From NCBI GenBank assembly GCA_937952995.1, contig CALFYB010000107.1:1-7103 (forward strand): 7,103 nt of DNA, given 5' to 3'. The notes beneath the pieces are model-generated. The model did no database searches. It had not been told where the DNA came from and worked only from the letters and a program-made list of their open reading frames with translations. The position numbers were made by a program, and so were the translations under genes. How positions within the stretch are numbered: the stretch's first letter is position 1; every line of letters starts with the position of its first letter. This document shows, in pieces, positions 1 to 5,244 of the stretch. Source of the DNA: an uncultured Caulobacteraceae bacterium (lineage in GTDB: Bacteria > Pseudomonadota > Alphaproteobacteria > Caulobacterales > Caulobacteraceae).

Positions 1-196
1 CGCAGGCCGCTTGGAGCCGAAGGTGCGCTTGCTCAAGCTTAATTCGGAGGCTGAACCTCAGGCGGCCTCAGCCTTGGGCGTGTCGGGCATTCCGGCCCTG
101 ATCCTGTTCCGAGAGGGCGTCGAGGTGGGTCGCAAGGCAGGCCTGATGAGCGCAGATCAGATCGTTAGCTGGACCGAGCAGGTGATAGGCCGTTGA
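1..196 (+). CDS. Thioredoxin-fold protein, C-terminal part (5' end outside window)
   Basis: Partial gene: the open frame is already running at the left edge (codons in phase from base 2) and ends at TGA 194-196, giving about 64 visible residues. They contain the second half of a thioredoxin fold: a beta strand (KVRLLKLNSEAEP), a helix, then GVSGIPALILFREG with the cis-proline loop (the IP pair) that packs against the redox site, and a last strand and helix ending DQIVSWTEQVIGR. The active-site CxxC would lie upstream and cannot be checked. Thioredoxins reduce protein disulfides in the cytoplasm. The EAEPQ and VSW segments resemble the thioredoxin 2 (TrxC) subgroup, but its N-terminal zinc-binding part is not visible, so no symbol is given. 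A TTG at base 11 is in frame but would remove most of the fold and is not a credible start. Confidence 0.85.
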   Translation, partial: AGRLEPKVRLLKLNSEAEPQAASALGVSGIPALILFREGVEVGRKAGLMSADQIVSWTEQVIGR

Positions 197-203
197 GGAC
201 CCG

Positions 204-304
204 CGCGTCATTGCGAGCGCAGCGAAGCAACCCAGAGGTACGGCCCGAACCTGAAGTGATGTGTCCCTAGGTTGCTTCGGCGCGATGCGCCTCGCAATGA
301 CGCG
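204..304. repeat. Long imperfect inverted repeat (REP/BIME-like palindromic element)
   Basis: The outer arms are a perfect 14-bp match: CGCGTCATTGCGAG at 204-217 and its reverse complement CTCGCAATGACGCG at 291-304. An inner pair also matches perfectly: CGAAGCAACC at 223-232 with GGTTGCTTCG at 270-279. The segments between the pairs differ in length (5 versus 11 bases), leaving an asymmetric internal loop, and the central loop is about 37 bases. The element starts 8 bases after the thioredoxin stop codon. Sequences of the form CATTGCGAGCGnAGCGAAGCAA recur between genes in many alphaproteobacteria (from memory, not searched here). It may act as a transcript 3' end structure for the upstream gene, but there is no following T-run, so a classical intrinsic terminator is not supported. 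Confidence 0.8.
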
Positions 305-431
305 GTGTGTTCCTCATGCTTAACCTGTAAAAGTTACCGTCCGTTTCGCCCCAACCCCATGTCAACGGAGGTTGCGGTTCTATTCAAACGCGTTCAATTC
401 AATCCGATTCTGCCTGCATTGAGATCTCAAC
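305..431 (+). promoter_or_regulatory. Leader region upstream of the NTF2-like gene, probable promoter
   Basis: This 127-base stretch has no credible gene and is clearly more AT-rich than its surroundings, for example around 317-335 and 380-411. It contains TTAACCT at 320-326, a heptamer also present upstream of the dehydrogenase and the acyl-CoA dehydrogenase. I could not fix a convincing -35/-10 pair. The region must carry the start signals if the NTF2-like gene is transcribed on its own, which the long inverted repeat upstream makes likely. Confidence 0.35.
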
Positions 432-830
432 ATGACCCATGCCGTCCCAGCCCCCATCGCCCTTTGGCATGACTATATGACCGCCAAGAGCCCGGCCTTG
501 CTCGAGGCTCTGCTCGCGGACGAGGTGGTGTTCGAATCTCCCGTGGTCCATACGCCGCAACGGGGCAAGCCGCTTACCACAGCCTATCTGCTCGCTGCGG
601 CCGACGTCTTGGGCAATGACAGTTTCCGGTATCTGAACGAATGGTATGCCGAGGGCTCGGCGATCCTAGAATTTGCCTGCGAGATTGAAGGCGTGGCGAT
701 CAATGGCATCGACATGATCCATTGGAATGAGGCGGGCCTGGTGACCAATTTCAAGGTCATGGTCCGGCCGCTCAAGGCGATCAACATGCTGCACCAACAG
801 ATGGGCGCGGTGCTGGCCAAGAAGGCCTAG
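432..830 (+). CDS. NTF2/SnoaL-like small cone-fold protein
   Basis: A 132-residue protein of the size and pattern of the nuclear transport factor 2-like (SnoaL-like) superfamily. An N-terminal helix (about 5-30: IALWHDYMTAKSPALLEALL) is followed by DEVVFESPVV, a second helix and then alternating strands. The most distinctive parts are NGIDMIHWNEAG (91-102), the usual strand-turn-strand of the fold, and FKVMVRPLKAINMLHQQMG (107-125). Members form a curved sheet with a pocket and may be isomerases, hydrolases, lyases or simple binding proteins; nothing here fixes the activity. There is no signal peptide or membrane segment. ATG 432 lacks a strong Shine-Dalgarno sequence (only GAGA at 421-424), but no better in-frame start is seen. 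It stands alone between two palindromic repeats and is probably a single-gene transcript; a link to the CoA operon downstream is unproven. Confidence 0.85.
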   Translation: MTHAVPAPIALWHDYMTAKSPALLEALLADEVVFESPVVHTPQRGKPLTTAYLLAAADVLGNDSFRYLNEWYAEGSAILEFACEIEGVAINGIDMIHWNEAGLVTNFKVMVRPLKAINMLHQQMGAVLAKKA

Positions 831-850
831 GTCTGAGGGCCTTGTTTTCT
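822..850 (+). terminator. Possible intrinsic terminator overlapping the NTF2-like stop codon
   Basis: AAGGCC at 822-827 can pair with GGCCTT at 838-843 around a 10-base loop, followed by GTTTTCT. The stem is only 6 bp and shares bases with the last codons and the TAG stop, so it is weak. It would still end the NTF2-like transcript before the repeat at 891 and the separate operon beginning at 1106. Confidence 0.4.
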
Positions 851-890
851 TCACTTTCTTGAAACTGAGCCCACTAAAGTCCCCACAAAC

Positions 891-977
891 CCGCGTTCCC
901 CGCGAAGGCGGGGATCCAGATCTATTAATCTGGCTTGGAAGCGGCCCACTGGATCCCCGCCTGCGCGGGGAACGCGG
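891..977. repeat. Near-perfect 29-bp inverted repeat with paired GC hairpins (REP-pair-like)
   Basis: The arms are 891-919 and 949-977. The right arm, reverse-complemented, matches the left at 28 of 29 bases, with one mismatch in the middle of each arm; the spacer is 29 bases (920-948). Each arm also contains its own small hairpin: CCCCGC-GAAG-GCGGGG at 898-913 and CCCCGC-CTGC-GCGGGG at 955-970. Two hairpin units in opposite orientation are the architecture of BIME/REP pairs. The core GTTCCCCGCGnAGGCGGGGATCC is, from memory, a common intergenic repeat in sphingomonads and caulobacters. Its sequence is unrelated to the repeat at 204-304. No transposase (RAYT) gene is in the window. Confidence 0.85.
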
Positions 978-1020
978 CGGTGGGATGGGAACCTTGGGCG
1001 GGCCCTCCCCAAACTTGCCG

Positions 1021-1035
1021 CCCTTAACCTAAGGG
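1021..1035. promoter_or_regulatory. Short perfect dyad, candidate operator upstream of the CoA operon
   Basis: CCCTTA-ACC-TAAGGG is a perfect 6-bp inverted repeat with a 3-base centre, 70 bases before the start codon of the first operon gene. Its size and position suit a dimeric repressor site such as TetR-type regulators of fatty-acid and branched-acid operons, but it does not match a regulator motif I can name. The rest of 978-1105 holds no gene. A promoter should lie in this region, although no clear -35/-10 pair could be assigned. Confidence 0.3.
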
Positions 1036-1105
1036 GAGCATGGATTTCGCCGCCAGAGGCTGGCAACATTAGGGCTAATCAAAACGCCCAAGAGGAAACC
1101 GCCCC

Positions 1106-1888
1106 ATGAAACTTGATTCCACCATCAGCGCCGTCATCACCGGCGGTGCCTCCGGCCTTGGTGCCGCTTCGGCTCGTTTGCTAGCCTCGCATGGGGTCAA
1201 GGTCGCGCTGTTTGATTTGAACGAAGAACTGGGCGAGGCCTTGGCCAAGGAGCTGGGCGGGGTCTTCTGTAAGGTCAATGTCACCTCCAGCGAAGAGGTT
1301 GACGCCGCCTTTGCCAAGGCGCGCGCCGCCAATGGCCAAGAGCGGATCCTGCTCAACTGCGCGGGCGTCGGCGGGTCGGTCAAGACCGTGTCGCGCGACA
1401 AGCAGACCGGCGAGATCAAAGAATATCCGCTGGATAATTTCGAGCGCATCATTCAGGTCAACCTGATCGGTACCTTCCGCTGCATCACCAAGAGCGCGGC
1501 AGGCATGGTCACCTTGCCGCCCTTGCCCTGCGGCGACCGCGGCGTGATCATCAACACGGCTTCGGTGGCGGCTGAGGACGGCCAGATCGGGCAGGCGGCC
1601 TATACCGCCTCCAAGGCTGGCATTGTCGGCATGACCCTGACCGTGGCGCGCGACCTGTCCAGCGAATCCATCCGGGTGAACACCATCCTGCCCGGCATCT
1701 TCGACACTCCTTTGCTGCAACGGGCCTCTGAGGCCGTGAAGGCCGGACTTGCGGCGCAGGTGCCGTTCCCCAAGCGTCTGGGCATGCCCGAAGAATATGC
1801 CCATCTGGCCCACGCCATGATCACCAACGGTTATTTCAACGGTGAAGATGTGCGTCTGGACGGTGCCATCCGCATGGCCCCGCGCTAG
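1106..1888 (+). CDS. Short-chain dehydrogenase, 3-hydroxyacyl-CoA dehydrogenase type 2 (HSD10)-like
   Basis: A 260-residue classical short-chain dehydrogenase/reductase. Visible motifs are the cofactor loop TGGASGLG (12-19); Asp37 at the end of the second strand (ALFDLN), which favours NAD over NADP; NCAG (84-87); Asn119 (IIQVNLIG); and the catalytic Ser153, Tyr166 and Lys170 (YTASK). The insert around residues 93-110 (KTVSRDKQTGEIKEYPLD) and the tail VNTILPGIFDTPLL resemble type 2 3-hydroxyacyl-CoA dehydrogenases (HSD10 group). These oxidise 3-hydroxyacyl-CoA, including 2-methyl-3-hydroxybutyryl-CoA, to the 3-ketoacyl-CoA with NAD. ATG 1106 has a good Shine-Dalgarno (AGAGGA, 1091-1096). It is the first gene of the run, and the thiolase at the end would use its product. 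Family assignment is firm; the substrate is inferred. Confidence 0.9.
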   Translation: MKLDSTISAVITGGASGLGAASARLLASHGVKVALFDLNEELGEALAKELGGVFCKVNVTSSEEVDAAFAKARAANGQERILLNCAGVGGSVKTVSRDKQTGEIKEYPLDNFERIIQVNLIGTFRCITKSAAGMVTLPPLPCGDRGVIINTASVAAEDGQIGQAAYTASKAGIVGMTLTVARDLSSESIRVNTILPGIFDTPLLQRASEAVKAGLAAQVPFPKRLGMPEEYAHLAHAMITNGYFNGEDVRLDGAIRMAPR

Positions 1889-1899
1889 GGCTGACGTCG

Positions 1900-3147
1900 A
1901 TGGTAGCTGATCCACGCGCCCTGTCCGGCATCAAGGTCCTTGATCTCTCAAGGGTGCTGGCAGGGCCGTGGAGCACTCAGATCCTCGCCGATTTCGGTGC
2001 GGACGTGGTCAAGATCGAGGCTCCGGGCCGGGGGGACGATACCCGCGCTTGGGGCTCGCCCATCGCCGCTCTGGACCCGAGCCAAAAGGTGGCGGGCGAG
2101 AGCGCCTATTACCTGTCGGCCAATCGCAATAAGCGCTCCTTGGCTGTTGACCTCGCCAATCCCAAGGGCGCGGACCTGATCCGCAAGCTGGCCGCCGAGG
2201 CGGACATCGTGGTCGAGAACTTCAAGGTCGGTGGGCTAAAGCGCTACGGGCTCGACTATCAAAGCCTCGCCGCGATCAATCCCCGCCTGATCTATTGCTC
2301 GATCACCGGCTTTGGTCAGGACGGTCCCTATGCCGACCGTCCGGGCTATGACTTCGTGGCTCAGGCCATGGGCGGGATGATGAGCATCACCGGCGAGGCC
2401 GATGGGCCGCCGATCAAGACCGGCGTTGCGGTGGCGGACCTGTCGACCGGGCTCTATGCGACCATCAGCATCCTGATGGCCCTGCGCCATGCCGAACAGA
2501 CGGGGCAGGGGCAGCATATCGACTGCTCGCTGCTGGATACTCAGCTGGCCATGCTGGCCAATCAGGGATCGAGCTATCTGGTTTCCGGCCAGTCGCCCAG
2601 CCGCATGGGCAATACCCACCCGACGGTGGTGCCCTATCAGGTCTTTGACGCCGCCGATGGGCCGATGGTGGTCGCGGTGGGCAATGACGGCCAGTTCAAG
2701 ATCCTCTGCAAGGTGTTGGGCGTACCAGACCTCGCCGCCGACCCGAGATTTGTGACCAATGTCGACCGGATGGCCCATCGCGCCGCCTTGATCGTCATCT
2801 TGCAGGACCTGATCGGCCAGCGGCAGGGTGGGGAGCTGATCGCGGCCCTGACCGACGCCGGAGCGCCCGCTGGCCCGGTCAATACGGTCAAGCAGGCCCT
2901 TGACGATCCCTTTGTCGAGGCCCGCCAAGCTGTGCACCATTTCACGCGCGAGGACGGCTATCAGATCCCGACCATCGCCTATCCGGCCAAGCTCAGCCGC
3001 ACCCCTGCCGCCTATGACCGGGCACCGCCGCGCCTTGGCGAACATACGCATGAGGTGCTGCGCGATTGGCTGGGGCTGGATGAGCCAGCCCTTGCGGCCT
3101 TGGACGGAGCGATTGCCGACCTAGATCGCGGCAAGACACCGACTTGA
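1900..3147 (+). CDS. Class III (CaiB/BaiF family) CoA-transferase
   Basis: A 415-residue protein of normal family length (about 380-420). It opens with the family signature LSRVLAGPWSTQILADFGAD (16-35) and continues with KIEAPGRGDDTR (38-49), the NRNKRS segment (75-80), GFGQDGPYADRPGYD (137-151) and GVAVADLSTG (175-184). Asp180 in the last motif fits the catalytic aspartate that forms the acyl-anhydride and aspartyl-CoA intermediates in formyl-CoA transferase. The enzyme moves CoA between carboxylic acids, so it probably activates the pathway's acid using succinyl-CoA or another acyl-CoA. It starts 11 bases after the dehydrogenase stop, with AGGG at 1887-1890 as a likely ribosome site, which indicates co-transcription. 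Relatives include oxalate, carnitine, glutarate, itaconate and mesaconate enzymes, and the donor and acceptor cannot be read from sequence. Confidence 0.92.
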   Translation: MVADPRALSGIKVLDLSRVLAGPWSTQILADFGADVVKIEAPGRGDDTRAWGSPIAALDPSQKVAGESAYYLSANRNKRSLAVDLANPKGADLIRKLAAEADIVVENFKVGGLKRYGLDYQSLAAINPRLIYCSITGFGQDGPYADRPGYDFVAQAMGGMMSITGEADGPPIKTGVAVADLSTGLYATISILMALRHAEQTGQGQHIDCSLLDTQLAMLANQGSSYLVSGQSPSRMGNTHPTVVPYQVFDAADGPMVVAVGNDGQFKILCKVLGVPDLAADPRFVTNVDRMAHRAALIVILQDLIGQRQGGELIAALTDAGAPAGPVNTVKQALDDPFVEARQAVHHFTREDGYQIPTIAYPAKLSRTPAAYDRAPPRLGEHTHEVLRDWLGLDEPALAALDGAIADLDRGKTPT

Positions 3148-3241
3148 TGATGGGACACGAAGCTGCTCTATGACCAGACACGCACCAGGTTCGGGGTCGC
3201 ATCCTTTCTAATTAACCTCATAGATTCAATGTGGAATGCCC
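3148..3241 (+). promoter_or_regulatory. Intra-operon gap, AT-rich at its 3' end; possible secondary promoter
   Basis: This is the only sizeable gap inside the six-gene run. Bases 3201-3230 (TTTCTAATTAACCTCATAG and flanks) are much more AT-rich than neighbouring DNA, and TTAACCT occurs at 3212-3218. No strong hairpin or T-run indicates termination after the CoA-transferase. A second promoter driving the last four genes is plausible, but I could not define a convincing -35/-10 pair. Confidence 0.3.
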
Positions 3242-4396
3242 ATGTCTGAAGACGCCTATGCCAGTATCCGCGAAGAAGTAGCCAAGCTCTGCGCCGAATT
3301 TCCCGGCGACTATTGGCGCGCCAAGGACCGCGACCGCGCCTATCCGGGCGAGTTCGTCGATGCCTTGACCAAGGCTGGCTATCTGGCGGCCCTAATCCCG
3401 GAGGAATATGGCGGGGTGGGCCTGCCCCTGTCAGGGGCTGCTGCCATTCTGGAAGAGATCCAGCGGCAGGGCTGCAACGGCGGGGCCTGCCATGCCCAGA
3501 TGTACATCATGGGCACGCTTCTGCGGCACGGGTCGGAGCTGCAAAAACAGACCTATCTGCCCAAGATCGCTACCGGGGAATTGCGCCTGCAAGCCTTTGG
3601 TGTGACCGAGCCGACCAGCGGCACCGACACCCTGTCGCTCAAGACCGTGGCCCGCCGCGAGGGCGACCGCTACATCATCAACGGCCAAAAGATCTGGACC
3701 AGCCGGGCCGAGCATAGCGACCTGATGCTGCTTCTGGCCCGCACCACGCCGCAAGACCAGGTGGCCAAGCGCACTGACGGACTGTCGACCATCCTTGTCG
3801 ACATGCGCGCCGCCAAGAAGGGCGGCATGACCATCCGGCCCATCGAGACCATGATGAACCACTCCACCACCGAGGTGTTCTTCGACAATGTCGAGGTGCC
3901 GGTGGAAAACCTGATCGGGGTCGAGGGCCAAGGCTTCCGCTACATCCTGTCGGGCATGAATGCCGAGCGTGCCCTGATCGCTGCCGAGTGCATCGGCGAC
4001 GCCAAATGGTTCATCGACAAGGCTTCGGCCTATGCCAAGGAGCGCGTGCTGTTTGGCCGTCCGATTGGCCAGAACCAAGGCGTTCAGTTCCCCATCGCGC
4101 GGGCCTATGCCCAGATGAAGGCGGCTGAACTGATGGTCCATGACGCCCTGCGCAAATATGAGGCGGGCGAGAATGCCGGAGCGGAGGCCAACATGGCCAA
4201 GATGTTGGCAGCGGAGGCCAGCTGGGCGGCGGGCGAGGCCTGCATCCAGACCCATGGCGGCTTTGGCTTTGCCGCCGAATACGACATCGAGCGCAAGTTC
4301 CGCGAGACCCGGCTTTATCAGGTGGCCCCGATCTCGACCAACATGATCCTGTCCTATGTCGCCGAGCACGTCCTCGGTCTGCCCCGGTCCTACTGA
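3242..4396 (+). CDS. Acyl-CoA dehydrogenase family protein (FAD-dependent)
   Basis: From ATG 3242 this is 384 residues, the usual length for a tetrameric acyl-CoA dehydrogenase that forms the 2,3-double bond and passes electrons to ETF. An N-terminal helical part (IPEEYGGVGLP, about 52-62) leads to the FAD/substrate strand AFGVTEPTSGTDT (118-130), INGQKIWTSRAEHSD (146-160) and a C-terminal helical domain with RVLFGRPIGQNQ and QTHGGFGFAAEYDIER. The usual catalytic Glu in the YEGT-type motif near the C terminus is absent: the corresponding segment reads LYQVAPIST. A Glu at 242 (MNAERALIAAE) sits where isovaleryl- and long-chain-type enzymes keep their base. ATG 3236 is an alternative start, but GGA at 3233-3235 is correctly spaced only for 3242. 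The stop overlaps the next start by one base. Substrate unknown; a short branched or dicarboxylic acyl-CoA is likely from context. Confidence 0.9.
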   Translation: MSEDAYASIREEVAKLCAEFPGDYWRAKDRDRAYPGEFVDALTKAGYLAALIPEEYGGVGLPLSGAAAILEEIQRQGCNGGACHAQMYIMGTLLRHGSELQKQTYLPKIATGELRLQAFGVTEPTSGTDTLSLKTVARREGDRYIINGQKIWTSRAEHSDLMLLLARTTPQDQVAKRTDGLSTILVDMRAAKKGGMTIRPIETMMNHSTTEVFFDNVEVPVENLIGVEGQGFRYILSGMNAERALIAAECIGDAKWFIDKASAYAKERVLFGRPIGQNQGVQFPIARAYAQMKAAELMVHDALRKYEAGENAGAEANMAKMLAAEASWAAGEACIQTHGGFGFAAEYDIERKFRETRLYQVAPISTNMILSYVAEHVLGLPRSY

Positions 4397-5244
4397 TGGC
4401 GAAGGATTGGAGCGCTTGGGTCGGGGGGCAGCAGATCGCCCATGACCGTGCCGACATCGGCGCGGCGACCCGCTGGCGCGCCATGTTGGACAGCGAAGGG
4501 GCGATCGGTGCCGCTGTGCCGCAAAGCTTCCACTGGGGCCTGTGCCTACCCGATGCGCCGACCGCTCAGCTTGGCCTTGATGGCCATCCCCATCGCGGCG
4601 GGTTCCTGCCGCCCGTAGACCTGCCCCGGCGGATGTGGGCCTCCAGCGCCGTGACCTTTCTGGCCCCGATCCCGGTCGGCAGCGCCGTCACGCGCACCTC
4701 GACCATCGCTTCGGTGACGCAGAAGTCGGGCGGCACGGGCCAGCTGGTCTTTGTCGAGGTCGACCATAGCCTGACGGCCGATGGCCAGACCGCCGTGCAG
4801 GAGCGCCAGACCATCGTCTACCGCGAGGCGGCCAGCGTCCCCATGCCCCCGTCGGCTCCGGCCAAGGAAGATCTGGACCTGTCGGCTTGGCCTTGGCAGC
4901 GCAGCCTGACGCCGACCGAGCCTTTGCTGTTTCGCTTTTCGGCCCTGACCTTCAACAGCCACCGCATCCATTATGACCTGCCCTATGCCCGCGAGCAGGA
5001 GCTCTATCCCGGCCTTGTCGTGCAAGGACCTTTGACCGCCAGCTTGCTGATCGACCTTTGCAGCCGTCATCTGGGCGACCAGCCCTTGGCCAGCTTCAGT
5101 TTTCGCGGCATGGCCCCGGCCTTCTGCGGCGAGGCCCTGCATCTGCTTGGACGCCAAGAGGGCCACGCCATCAGCCTCTGCGCCCTAGGGGCCGATGGCC
5201 GAACCGTGATGAGCGCCACTGCCACGACAAAGGAAGCCCCATGA
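4396..5244 (+). CDS. MaoC/HTD2-type double hot-dog hydratase (FAS1-like dehydratase / mesaconyl- or itaconyl-CoA hydratase family)
   Basis: A 282-residue protein with two hot-dog halves. The N-terminal half (about 1-140) contains QSFHWGLCLPD, GGFLPPVDLPRRMW and a strand pair around VTFLAPIPVGSAV. The C-terminal half (about 170-280) carries the hydratase-like motif FSALTFNSHRIHYD (181-194), followed by YPGLVVQGPLTASLL. Asn187, His192 and Asp194 are the likely active-site residues, inferred from the MaoC motif N-P-(I/L)-H; here the spacing differs (N-S-H-R-I-H), as in HTD2-type proteins. This size and split arrangement match the family containing mesaconyl-C4-CoA and itaconyl-CoA hydratases, which add water to an enoyl-CoA. 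The start overlaps the dehydrogenase stop (TGATG) and lacks a good ribosome site, which suggests translational coupling. It is the only hydratase visible in the run. Confidence 0.85.
   Translation: MAKDWSAWVGGQQIAHDRADIGAATRWRAMLDSEGAIGAAVPQSFHWGLCLPDAPTAQLGLDGHPHRGGFLPPVDLPRRMWASSAVTFLAPIPVGSAVTRTSTIASVTQKSGGTGQLVFVEVDHSLTADGQTAVQERQTIVYREAASVPMPPSAPAKEDLDLSAWPWQRSLTPTEPLLFRFSALTFNSHRIHYDLPYAREQELYPGLVVQGPLTASLLIDLCSRHLGDQPLASFSFRGMAPAFCGEALHLLGRQEGHAISLCALGADGRTVMSATATTKEAP

Noticed and set aside
197..310. Possible CRISPR repeat, tRNA or attachment site in the first intergenic region
   Set aside because: There is a single inverted pair with no regularly spaced direct repeats, no cloverleaf and no integrase gene; a REP-like palindrome explains it better.
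272..472. Plus-strand open frame of 66 codons before the NTF2-like gene
   Set aside because: It begins at TTG inside the inverted repeat, overlaps the real gene start, and has no recognisable domain or ribosome site.
851..1069. Minus-strand open frame of 72 codons across the second repeat
   Set aside because: Most of it is translated from the palindromic repeat (Arg/Pro/Gly-rich), with no family resemblance. Open frames through such GC-rich repeats are expected by chance.
1181..1915. Minus-strand frame of 244 codons opposite the short-chain dehydrogenase
   Set aside because: It is antisense to a gene with full catalytic motifs; the long frame is a by-product of GC-rich codon use and shows no domain of its own.
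2236..3051. Minus-strand frame of 271 codons opposite the CoA-transferase
   Set aside because: The sense strand has the complete family signature. The antisense translation is low-information His/Gly/Arg/Asp-rich sequence.
3431..4369. Minus-strand frame of 312 codons opposite the acyl-CoA dehydrogenase
   Set aside because: It is an antisense shadow of a well-supported gene, with no motif or ribosome site.
4546..5166. Minus-strand frame of 206 codons opposite the hydratase
   Set aside because: It is an antisense shadow; its composition (Gly/Arg/Gln-rich) resembles no protein family I recognise.
5058..5240. Upstream extension of the CoA-ester lyase to an ATG at 5058
   Set aside because: It would overlap the hydratase gene by nearly 190 bases and add Pro/Arg-rich sequence foreign to the family. 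ATG 5241 has a ribosome site and a standard N terminus.
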